Source: Pseudomonadota bacterium (GTDB taxonomy: Bacteria; Pseudomonadota; Gammaproteobacteria; QQUJ01). From it: a DNA stretch of 64,000 nucleotides. Shown one piece after another: positions 20,661 through 27,898 of the stretch; the first letter of the stretch is position 1; each line of letters opens with the position of its first letter. The position numbers and the translations under genes are program-made. Under the pieces are notes generated by a model, which was given only the letters and a program-made list of their open reading frames with translations, was not told the origin of the DNA and searched no databases. The stretch is taken from positions 149,863-213,862 of the forward strand of contig QQUJ01000019.1 in the NCBI GenBank assembly GCA_008501635.1, written 5' to 3'.

Positions 20661-20693
20661 TTTCAGTCTGGTTTCAGCCAAGCGCCTTATTGT
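20661..20693 (+). promoter_or_regulatory. Second tandem TTTCAG operator and -10 box, upstream of cytochrome b561
   Basis: TTTCAG occurs at 20661 and 20672, again 11 bases apart and with nearly the same spacer (TCTGG; the corresponding spacer upstream is TGTGG). Ten bases after the second copy lies TATTGT (20688-20693), a plausible -10. The layout (repeats, 10 bases, -10) copies the site at 20170-20213, so both promoters are probably activated by one regulator. Confidence 0.7.
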
Positions 20694-20727
20694 AGACACA
20701 AGGCAGTCAGTTCAGGGGTAACTTGCT

Positions 20728-21297
20728 ATGTCCAATGACAACATCAAGGTGTGGGATCCGATGGTGCGGCTGTTCCACTGGTCGCTGGTGATGTCATTCA
20801 CGGTCTCTTACATCAGCGAGGATGATCTGCTCGATCTGCACGTACTGAGCGGCTACCTCATCGGGGGATTGCTGCTGTTTCGGCTGGTGTGGGGAATGAT
20901 CGGTCCCCACCACGCCCGTTTCAGCAGTTTTGTGCATCGCCCGCGCGTCGTCGGGGAGTATCTCAAGGACATTCTTGCCTTCCAGCCCAGGCGGTATCTC
21001 GGCCACAACCCGGCCGGAGGCTGGATGGTGGTGATGTTAATGATCAGCCTGGCGCTGGCGACGGTGACAGGATTGGTGACTTACGGCGCGGAAGAGATGG
21101 CCGGTCCCTTGGCAGGCGCCATGGCCGGATCGGGCCGTATCGTTGGCGATGCCTTCGAGGAGATGCACGAGTTCTTCGCGAACTTCACCCTGTTGCTGGT
21201 CATCGTACACGTGGCGGGCGTGATCCTGGCGAGCCTGCAACATCGCGAAAATCTGGTGCGCGCGATGTTCGACGGCCGTAAGCGTGTCATGGAATAG
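20728..21297 (+). CDS. Cytochrome b561-family membrane protein
   Basis: A 189-residue inner-membrane dihaem-type cytochrome b. Four hydrophobic segments are visible (about 14-30, 38-60, 96-115, 148-170), with candidate haem ligands His17 (LFHWS), His38 (LHVLSGY), one around residue 143 (EEMHEF) and one around 157 (IVHVAG). It is the likely quinol-side electron donor to the two c-type cytochromes encoded just downstream. A cytochrome b next to SHP and DHC genes is the known arrangement for this set. Confidence 0.88.
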   Translation: MSNDNIKVWDPMVRLFHWSLVMSFTVSYISEDDLLDLHVLSGYLIGGLLLFRLVWGMIGPHHARFSSFVHRPRVVGEYLKDILAFQPRRYLGHNPAGGWMVVMLMISLALATVTGLVTYGAEEMAGPLAGAMAGSGRIVGDAFEEMHEFFANFTLLLVIVHVAGVILASLQHRENLVRAMFDGRKRVME

Positions 21298-21335
21298 GCC
21301 GCCTGTCCCGGCCAACGAAATGGAGGGATGAATGT

Positions 21336-21740
21336 ATGCGCGATGCCTGTCGAAACTGGATCTTGATCGGTGTCGTGATGCTGGTTCCCGTTGCGACGCT
21401 GGCGGACACCACGGATCAGGCACTGGCTGACTATCGCGCTCAGGGCGCGGGCACTTTTGACGGTGACGCGGGCCGCCGTCTCTGGAATACCGAGCAGAGC
21501 ACCGCCGATCGCACCACGCGAAGCTGTGTCAGTTGTCACGGTGCCGATCCCACCCGGCCCGGACGTCACGTGCGCACCGATGAAACCATCAAGCCCATGG
21601 CGCCATCAATCAATCCTAAACGCCTCACTGAGCGGCGTGAGATCGAGAAATGGTTTCTGCGTAACTGTAAATGGACTTTCGGTCGCGAGTGCTCCGCGCA
21701 GGAAAAGGGCGACATCCTGAGCTACCTGCGCCGGCAATGA
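21336..21740 (+). CDS. shp: SHP-type cytochrome c (DUF1924)
   Basis: Exported monohaem cytochrome of 134 residues with a signal peptide (about 1-23). The haem site is CVSCH (64-68). The IKPMAPSINP and FLRNCKWTFGRECS blocks match the family of Rhodobacter sphaeroides haem protein (SHP), an oxygen- and NO-binding cytochrome whose haem uses an asparagine ligand next to a disulfide. Here Asn110 with Cys111 and Cys119 fits that pattern. It lies between cytochrome b561 and the dihaem cytochrome c, its usual partners. The physiological role of SHP is unsettled. Confidence 0.83.
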   Translation: MRDACRNWILIGVVMLVPVATLADTTDQALADYRAQGAGTFDGDAGRRLWNTEQSTADRTTRSCVSCHGADPTRPGRHVRTDETIKPMAPSINPKRLTERREIEKWFLRNCKWTFGRECSAQEKGDILSYLRRQ

Positions 21741-21816
21741 GGGTGCGGTCATCGGGTTGCGCGAAACCACTGCCCGCTGGCACGTCCGGCGATCGATCAC
21801 CGTTGAGGTAAAGGGT

Positions 21817-22383
21817 ATGAAGCGTAAACTTTGGATTATTCTGGGGATGTTCGGACTCATCGCGACCAGCACCTGGGTGTTCGGTGACGACGGGGAGGGA
21901 CACACAACGTGGCTGACGCGACTGTGGCGTGAGGCACGTCTTGACGTCGCACCGGCGAATGACGTCCTTTATCGGGCAGAGTGCGGCAGTTGCCATTTCG
22001 CCTATCAACCGGGCCTGCTGCCGGTCCGTTCATGGGAGGAGATCATGAAGCGACTCGATGATCACTTTGGAGAAAGTGCAGAACTTGACGTTCGGAGCTC
22101 GGCCGAGATCACGCGTTACCTGACGGCCAATGCGGCGGACCGTGTAGACTACAAGCGTTCGAAGCGGTTCGCCGCTGCGGCCGCCACCGCCGAACCCACC
22201 CTACGCATTACCGCTACGCGTTATTTTTTGCACAAGCACGACGAGATTCCGCAATGGGTACTTGAGCAGGGGGAGCGGCCATTGAAATTGTTCCAATGCG
22301 ATATCTGCCATACCGAAGCCGACAAAGGTTCGTACGACGAACATCAGGTACACATTCCCGGTCTCGGCCGGTGGGAGGACTGA
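21817..22383 (+). CDS. Dihaem cytochrome c (DHC type)
   Basis: An exported protein of 188 residues. The signal peptide is followed by two haem motifs, CGSCH (56-60) and CDICH (161-165), and by several free histidines that could be second ligands (for example His83, His139, His141). It matches DHC, the proposed electron donor to SHP. The start is ATG 21817 after a GAGGTAAAGG ribosome site; the longer frame from 21757 begins with an implausible Arg/Thr-rich leader. It ends 4 bases before the next PepSY gene. Confidence 0.85.
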   Translation: MKRKLWIILGMFGLIATSTWVFGDDGEGHTTWLTRLWREARLDVAPANDVLYRAECGSCHFAYQPGLLPVRSWEEIMKRLDDHFGESAELDVRSSAEITRYLTANAADRVDYKRSKRFAAAAATAEPTLRITATRYFLHKHDEIPQWVLEQGERPLKLFQCDICHTEADKGSYDEHQVHIPGLGRWED

Positions 22384-22387
22384 GATC

Positions 22388-22684
22388 ATGAATCGCCCGC
22401 TAATCGCCCTCATGCTGTTCGCAGCCGGCACCGGATCCGTGGTAGCCGATGATGATCATGAACGCGTGCGACGCCTGTTGGAACAGGGCCGCATCGTACC
22501 CTTCGAGCAGATCCTCGAACAGGTCCGCAGCCGCCACGCCGGACGCCTGCTGGAGGTGGAACTGGAGGAGAAGGATCAGCGCCTGATCTATGAGATCGAG
22601 ATCGTCGATCCCGAAGGCGTGGTATGGGAACTGAAGTACGATGCCGTCAGCGGTATGCTGATCAAAGAAGAAAAGGACGACTGA
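22388..22684 (+). CDS. Second PepSY-domain periplasmic protein
   Basis: A 98-residue exported protein. The signal peptide (about 1-20, [16 protein letters not shown]) is followed by a PepSY domain very like the one at 20267 ([46 protein letters not shown]). It lies directly before the response regulator (4-base gap), so it probably feeds into or is controlled by that two-component system. Confidence 0.85.
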   Translation: MNRPLIALMLFAAGTGSVVADDDHERVRRLLEQGRIVPFEQILEQVRSRHAGRLLEVELEEKDQRLIYEIEIVDPEGVVWELKYDAVSGMLIKEEKDD

Positions 22685-22688
22685 TCCC

Positions 22689-23357
22689 ATGCGCCTGCTG
22701 CTGGCGGAAGACGATGTGGAACTGGTTGCCCGCCTGAAACCGGAGCTGGAGCGTGCCGGATTTGCCGTCGATGTGGCCGACAATGGCATCGATGCCGAAT
22801 TCCTTGGCGATGAGGAGTCTTTCGACGGCGTGATTCTGGACCTCGGCCTGCCGCAGCGCCCCGGACTCGAGGTGCTGCGCCACTGGCGCGAGCGAGGCAA
22901 CGATCTGCCGGTGGTCGTGCTGACCGCACGGGACGCCTGGCACGAGCGGGTCGACGGCCTCAAGGCCGGTGCCGACGACTATCTTGGCAAGCCGTTTCAT
23001 AACGAAGAGTTGCTGGCGCGTCTCCAGGCGGTACTGCGCCGCCGTCACGGACGCGCCGAACCGCTATTGGCAGTCGCAGGGCTGACGCTCGACGAGGAAC
23101 GCCAGGCCGCGGTCATCGGCGACGCCGAGCCTGTGGCACTGACCGGCATCGAGTTTCGACTGCTGCGTTACTTCATGCTGCATCCCGGCAGGGTGCTGTC
23201 AAAGACACGTCTCACCGAACATGTCTACGAGGGTGATACCGAACCCGACAGCAATGTCGTCGAGGTCTACGTGAAACGCCTGCGCCAGAAGCTCGGGAAC
23301 GAGATCATCGAAACGCGCCGCGGACAGGGTTACCTCTTTCACGGCGAGGCCACTTGA
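22689..23357 (+). CDS. OmpR/PmrA-family response regulator
   Basis: A transcription factor of 222 residues. The receiver domain has Asp8/Asp9, phospho-acceptor Asp51 (VILDLGLP), Thr79 and Lys101. The C-terminal winged helix (about 130-220) shows [26 protein letters not shown] and [12 protein letters not shown]. Most similar by eye to the QseB/PmrA branch, whose members bind hexamer direct repeats with five-base spacers, which is what precedes 20267 and 20728. It overlaps the kinase gene by one base. Confidence 0.93.
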   Translation: MRLLLAEDDVELVARLKPELERAGFAVDVADNGIDAEFLGDEESFDGVILDLGLPQRPGLEVLRHWRERGNDLPVVVLTARDAWHERVDGLKAGADDYLGKPFHNEELLARLQAVLRRRHGRAEPLLAVAGLTLDEERQAAVIGDAEPVALTGIEFRLLRYFMLHPGRVLSKTRLTEHVYEGDTEPDSNVVEVYVKRLRQKLGNEIIETRRGQGYLFHGEAT

Positions 23358-24748
23358 TGTCGCTGCGCAAGCAGCTTCAGGCGGGCCTCGGTCTGGCCAT
23401 GGCGGTCATCATTCTGGTGCTCGCTGTGCTGGCCAGCGAAGCGGTGCGCTATGTCGGTGAGGATCTGGTCGCATCGCGACTTCGCCACGACGCCGAGAGC
23501 CTCCTGGCCGCACTGCAAGCCAATACGGAAAGCGCTCTCGAGGTGGATGCATCGCGCCTCGGTGCGATCTACGAACGTCCCTATGCCGGGCACTATTACG
23601 TTGTTGCGCTGCTGGATGCCACATCGCAGCTGAGATCGCGTTCTCTCTGGGACCACCCGCTAGCCATCCCGCCACTGCCGCCGGGCGAATCGCATCGCTG
23701 GCATGCGGCCGGTCCCGATGGTCAACAGCTGCTGGTGTGGGCAGGCGGGTATCGTAAACAAGGCAGTAATCTTACGATTGCCGTTGCCGAAGAGTTGAGC
23801 GCGCTGCACGCACACCTGATCGTGCTGCGTTGGTCGCTCCTCGGCATCGGCCTTGCGGTGTTGATCGCGGTGCTGGGGTTGCAACGGATGATACTGCGGC
23901 GCGGTTTCGCGCCGCTGCAACGCACCGCCGGCGATGTCGAGCGCCTGGCCAACGGCGATATCGGCCAACTCAGCGAAAACGTACCCGACGAAGTCCGGCC
24001 GCTGGTGAAGGAAGTCAACCGGCTGCTGATACTGCTGGATCGGCGCCTGCAGCGTTCGCGCAATGCCGCTGGCAATCTGGCGCATGCGCTGAAGGCACAA
24101 CTTGCTCTGTTGGGCCAACTGGCCCGTACCGAAGAACTTCGTGCCCACCCGCAGATCTCCGCAGAGTTGGACAGTCGCGTCGGACAGATCAATCAGGTCA
24201 TCGAAAAGGAACTCAAACGTGCGCGATTGGCGGGGCGGGCGGGCACTGCCAAGGCATTCCGGCCGTACGATGATCTTCCCCCGCTGATCGAGGTCCTGAC
24301 ACGCATCTATGCGGAACGTGCCCCGGATATCGAAGTCGATTGCCCGGCGGAACTCACCCTGCCGCTCGATCGTGATGATGCGCTCGAATTGATCGGCAAC
24401 CTGCTCGACAATGCCTGCAAATGGGCGCGCCATCGCGTGCGTCTCACCGTGCAGTCGCCGTCCTCTGGATGCCTGGTCGTCGAAGACGACGGACCCGGCT
24501 GCACGCCCGAGCAGATTGAGCAGTTGACCCGACGCGGCACACGCATTGACGAGGAGGTGGCGGGACATGGATTGGGGCTGGCTATCGCCCAGGAGATCGC
24601 GGAGCTCTACGTAGCCAGATTGAAGCTCGACCGATCACCGGCGCTGGGAGGAATGCGGGTTTCCTTCTGTTTTTCCAGCGGATCTGCTGCGCCAAATGAC
24701 GAGCAGCGGATGTCGCGATCCATCCCCAATGCGCCATCCGCCAGGTGA
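23357..24748 (+). CDS. Sensor histidine kinase of the haem/PepSY cluster
   Basis: A 463-residue membrane kinase. It has TM1 at about 9-30, a periplasmic sensor (31-155), TM2 at about 158-178 and a HAMP-like linker. Phospho-acceptor His243 lies in NLAHALKAQLALL, a QseC/PhoQ-like variant of the H box. The N box (NLLDNACKWA), G1 (EDDGPG) and G2 (GHGLGLAIAQE) follow. The true start is ATG 23357, sharing its A with the regulator's stop codon. The signal sensed is unknown; redox state or haem/NO supply would suit the neighbours. Confidence 0.92.
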   Translation: MSLRKQLQAGLGLAMAVIILVLAVLASEAVRYVGEDLVASRLRHDAESLLAALQANTESALEVDASRLGAIYERPYAGHYYVVALLDATSQLRSRSLWDHPLAIPPLPPGESHRWHAAGPDGQQLLVWAGGYRKQGSNLTIAVAEELSALHAHLIVLRWSLLGIGLAVLIAVLGLQRMILRRGFAPLQRTAGDVERLANGDIGQLSENVPDEVRPLVKEVNRLLILLDRRLQRSRNAAGNLAHALKAQLALLGQLARTEELRAHPQISAELDSRVGQINQVIEKELKRARLAGRAGTAKAFRPYDDLPPLIEVLTRIYAERAPDIEVDCPAELTLPLDRDDALELIGNLLDNACKWARHRVRLTVQSPSSGCLVVEDDGPGCTPEQIEQLTRRGTRIDEEVAGHGLGLAIAQEIAELYVARLKLDRSPALGGMRVSFCFSSGSAAPNDEQRMSRSIPNAPSAR

Positions 24749-24846
24749 CAGCCTCGCGGGTAAGAACAGGCCTTGCGCTGCTCTATACAGATACCGAGAT
24801 CGCTCTCGCAAGTATCTCGAACCGGGGCAAGAAGGGGGATCCTGCG

Positions 24847-25169
24847 ATGAAAACCCCAGCATCTTTCTGATCGCACTTCAGGGTGCGAGCACCCCATGGT
24901 GCAGCGATGTGGTGGCGCAGGCGGAGATAACGGAACGCGGGCCGCTCCCATTCGGAGGCTATGATCTTGATGGTGATCGCTATGTCACGCAAATGGAGTA
25001 CACCGAGATGCGCAATAAACGCATCGAGAATAAGGCCCGGCAGGGTTATCCGTTGCGCGGGCGGCACTTCGACGCCGGCCGCCCGCGCGCGCAGCTGAAT
25101 ATCGAAGACCTGTTCGCGCTTGAAGAGTTCTATATCGCGTCGGCGCACCGGCACGATCAGGCGACCTAA
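24847..25169 (+). pseudogene. EF-hand protein gene with a frameshift in the signal peptide
   Basis: ATG 24847 opens MKTPASF and stops at once, while the next frame continues the expected signal peptide (LIALQGAST) and a secreted EF-hand protein through 25169. One calcium loop is clear, DLDGDRYVTQME, although the usual Gly at loop position 6 is Arg. A second, FDAGRPRAQLNIEDL, has lost its acidic residues. A one-base indel near 24860-24869 explains the break. It follows the kinase gene of the PepSY cluster. A sequencing error cannot be excluded. Confidence 0.6.
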
Positions 25170-25171
25170 AG

Positions 25172-25199
25172 TTGGCAATTCCCGCCGCCTTGATACAAT
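25172..25199 (+). promoter_or_regulatory. Candidate promoter of nudF
   Basis: TTGGCA (25172-25177) and TACAAT (25194-25199) are separated by 16 bases, and the -10 carries an extended TGA before it. Each hexamer has 5 of 6 consensus bases. The start codon lies about 35 bases downstream. Confidence 0.6.
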
Positions 25200-25232
25200 C
25201 AAACCCACTTTTCTACAGATCAGGGCGAAGCC

Positions 25233-25829
25233 GTGAAGATGCGGGTGGAGATACTCGAGAGGAAGCTGTGCCACGACGGGTTCTTTCAGCTCGAACGCTT
25301 TACCTTGCGTCACGAGCTCTTTGCCGGGGGCATGAGCCCATCCCTGCATCGTGAGCTGTTTCGCCGTGATCATGCTGTCGCGGCGCTGCTTTATGACCCG
25401 CAACTCGATAGCGTGGTCCTCATCGAGCAATTCCGCATTGGCGCCTTGGAACGAGACGCCGGCGCATGGATGCTGGAAACCATTGCCGGCATTGTCGAGG
25501 TGGATGAAACCTTCGAAGACGTGGTACGCCGTGAAGCGGTGGAGGAGGCCGGTTGTACTGCGGGTGAGCTGATCCGGCTCTACGACTTCTATCCCGCGCC
25601 CGGCGGAAGTTCGGAACGTATCACCCTCTATCTGGCACGTACCGACGCGTCTGGCGCCGGCGGCATCCATGGCTTGGACCACGAAGGCGAGGACATCAAG
25701 GTACACGTCTTGACGCTCGAGGAGGCGTTGACAGCCATTCAGAGCGGCCAGGTTGATTCCTCCTACACGATCATGGCCCTACAATGGCTGGCCATGAATC
25801 AAGACTCCATTCAGCAACGCTGGCGCTAG
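25233..25829 (+). CDS. nudF: ADP-ribose pyrophosphatase, Nudix family
   Basis: Hydrolyses ADP-ribose to AMP and ribose-5-phosphate. It has 198 residues, with the full Nudix box GIVEVDETFEDVVRREAVEEAG and the downstream FYPAPGGSSERITLYLA block that marks the ADP-ribose group. The start is GTG 25233 or ATG 25239; both lie behind a weak GGGCGAAG. It is followed 3 bases later by a MaoC-like gene, so the two are probably cotranscribed. Confidence 0.92.
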   Translation: MKMRVEILERKLCHDGFFQLERFTLRHELFAGGMSPSLHRELFRRDHAVAALLYDPQLDSVVLIEQFRIGALERDAGAWMLETIAGIVEVDETFEDVVRREAVEEAGCTAGELIRLYDFYPAPGGSSERITLYLARTDASGAGGIHGLDHEGEDIKVHVLTLEEALTAIQSGQVDSSYTIMALQWLAMNQDSIQQRWR

Positions 25830-25832
25830 ATC

Positions 25833-26318
25833 ATGACGAAGAACTATTTTGCCGTACCCATCGAAGCCCGGTTTTTCGAAGATTACAGCGCTGGCGCGAT
25901 CCATGAGTTTGGATCGACCGAGGTCTCCGAGGCCGAGATCATCGAGTTTGCGAACAAGTACGATCCTCAGTTCATACACACGGACCCCGAAGCCGCTCGT
26001 GAGGGCATGTATGGAGGGTTGATCGCCAGTGGCTGGTTGACCGGCAGTCTCATGATGCGTATGTACGCCGATCACTACCTGTCGAAGGTCGCCAGTCTGG
26101 GGTCGCCGGGTGTCGACGAATTGCGCTGGATCAAGCCGGTTCGTCCGGGAGATGTCCTGTCCGTGCGGGTCACCATCGAGGAGACCAAACAGTCCCAATC
26201 CAAACCGGACCGGGGAATCGTGCGTTCATTCATTGAGGTCATCAACCAGAAGGATGAAACGGTGATGAGTATGCGAGCGGTCAATTTTTTATTGTGCCGA
26301 AATGCGCAACAGATTTAA
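25833..26318 (+). CDS. MaoC-family hot-dog dehydratase
   Basis: A 161-residue single hot-dog domain of the (R)-enoyl-CoA hydratase/MaoC type. The motif EIIEFANKYDPQFIHTDPEAA contains the hydratase Asp and His pair (DPQFIH), and GMYGGLIASGWLTGSLMMR follows. Substrate cannot be inferred; such proteins act on short or medium acyl-CoA. It sits between nudF and an AhpD-like gene. Confidence 0.86.
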   Translation: MTKNYFAVPIEARFFEDYSAGAIHEFGSTEVSEAEIIEFANKYDPQFIHTDPEAAREGMYGGLIASGWLTGSLMMRMYADHYLSKVASLGSPGVDELRWIKPVRPGDVLSVRVTIEETKQSQSKPDRGIVRSFIEVINQKDETVMSMRAVNFLLCRNAQQI

Positions 26319-26377
26319 TCAGAGGTTCCTAAAGCTACACTTTCGATTGACGGGAATAGATACAAGGAGTGAAAACA

Positions 26378-26968
26378 ATGGCGCACGTCGAACCCCTGCA
26401 CCGAGAGGCCCTGCCGCAGTTTGCCGAGCTGTTTGAGCGCTATGATCGTATTCGCGGCTTCCTCCCCAACTCGATACTGACCATGGGGCGGCGGCCCAAG
26501 ATTGCTGAAGCCTTTATGAAGCTCAATCAAGCGGTGCTTTACGAAGGTTCAGTTCCTGAAACGCTCAAGATGCTGATCAGCCTTATCACCTCGCAGGCAG
26601 CTGGTTGTCGCTACTGCCAGGCTCACATGGCCAACCTCTCCAGTGTCTATCAAAACTCCGACGAGAAGATCCGGGCGGTTTGGGAATTTGAAACCAGCCC
26701 GCTTTTCAGCGACGCCGAGCGTGTTGCGCTGCGCCTTGCCTATCATGCCGCATTGATCCCCAATGAGGTGACGGCGGAAGACTTTGCGGATCTGAGGAAA
26801 TACTTTACGGATGATGAGATCGTTGAAATCGTGGCTGCGATCGCTCTGTTTGGTTATCTCAATCGCTGGAATGACACCATGTCCACCGAACTTGAGGCGT
26901 TTCCCGCCAAAGTTGCCGAAAGGACCATTGGCGCGGTGGGTTGGGAAGCGGGTAAACACGGCGCTTAG
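26378..26968 (+). CDS. Carboxymuconolactone decarboxylase / AhpD-like protein
   Basis: An all-helical protein of 196 residues from the CMD/AhpD superfamily. It has the redox motif CRYCQAH near residue 82, the CxxCxxH pattern of alkylhydroperoxidase-like members. ATG 26378 follows AAGGAG; the frame also opens at GTG 26369. It probably acts in peroxide or quinone-type detoxification, but no substrate can be named. The closest neighbour is a MaoC-like gene 59 bases upstream. Confidence 0.82.
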   Translation: MAHVEPLHREALPQFAELFERYDRIRGFLPNSILTMGRRPKIAEAFMKLNQAVLYEGSVPETLKMLISLITSQAAGCRYCQAHMANLSSVYQNSDEKIRAVWEFETSPLFSDAERVALRLAYHAALIPNEVTAEDFADLRKYFTDDEIVEIVAAIALFGYLNRWNDTMSTELEAFPAKVAERTIGAVGWEAGKHGA

Positions 26969-26994
26969 CGAACTGGAATCACCTGCCTCGTGAC

Positions 26995-27879
26995 GTGGCG
27001 CGTAAAATGATCTGGGATACACTTCCCACCGCATTGGTCATTTACGCGTTCGTCTTTTCCGCCGCCTACGTGGCATTCAGTTCAGCGCGTCTTGAAAAGC
27101 GCACCAAGCGCGCCATCCACAGCGTTATCGCCCCTGAACGAAGCGCTCCAGTACATTACATCTCCTTCGACCAGTTCTCGTCGCTCCCTCCACCGGTGGC
27201 TCGATATCTGCGGCTGGCCCTGAATCCGGGCAGCCGCGCACCGCAAAGAGTACGCCTATCGCAGGATGGGGAGATGCGGCTGATGTATGGTTACAAATCA
27301 TGGAAATGGTTCAGTGCGCGGGGGTATTTTCGAGTCGGAAGTCCCGCCTATGTATGGGATGCCCGCGTCGATATGATGCCGATTGCCGATGCGCGCGTAG
27401 TCGATAACTACCTTCATGGCCGTGCCGCACTGCGCGTCAAACTGATGTCATCGCTACCGCTGTTCGAGGATGAAGGCCGACCCGAGTTGGCCCAGTCCGC
27501 ATTGGTCCGCTATCTGGCTGAGGCTGTCTGGTGTCCGACGATTTTGTTACCCTGTGCCAGGCTTGAATGGCAGGCCATAGATGACGATAGCGCGCGTGCC
27601 ACGCTCACCGATTCCGGTTTGAGTGTCTCTTTGGTGTTTCATTTCAATGCCCGCAACGAGGTGGAACGGGTCGTCGCTGATGAGAGGTTTCGAGAACTGG
27701 ATGGACGATTTGTCCCAACCCGCTGGACGGCTTACTACAAAGGCTACGCAGATTGTGGCGATATGCACATCCCATTGCAGTTTGCCGCACAGTGGAATCT
27801 GTCCGATGAGGATTTCACCTATTGGCGTGGTCGTCTGCGCTCCATCGAGTACGATCCCCAACCCACGGTCTGGGAATAG
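26995..27879 (+). CDS. Conserved hypothetical membrane-anchored protein, DUF6544-like
   Basis: A 294-residue protein with one N-terminal membrane helix (about 10-28) and a large extracytoplasmic beta-rich domain. The stretches PVARYLRLALNPGSRAPQRVRLSQDGEM and WFSARGYFRVGSPAYVWDARV resemble the DUF6544 family. The start is GTG 26995 or ATG 27007; neither has a strong ribosome site. It is convergent with the helicase gene, 20 bases apart. Function unknown. Confidence 0.65.
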   Translation: MARKMIWDTLPTALVIYAFVFSAAYVAFSSARLEKRTKRAIHSVIAPERSAPVHYISFDQFSSLPPPVARYLRLALNPGSRAPQRVRLSQDGEMRLMYGYKSWKWFSARGYFRVGSPAYVWDARVDMMPIADARVVDNYLHGRAALRVKLMSSLPLFEDEGRPELAQSALVRYLAEAVWCPTILLPCARLEWQAIDDDSARATLTDSGLSVSLVFHFNARNEVERVVADERFRELDGRFVPTRWTAYYKGYADCGDMHIPLQFAAQWNLSDEDFTYWRGRLRSIEYDPQPTVWE

Positions 27880-27898
27880 CCCGATCGCCCGATGGAAA

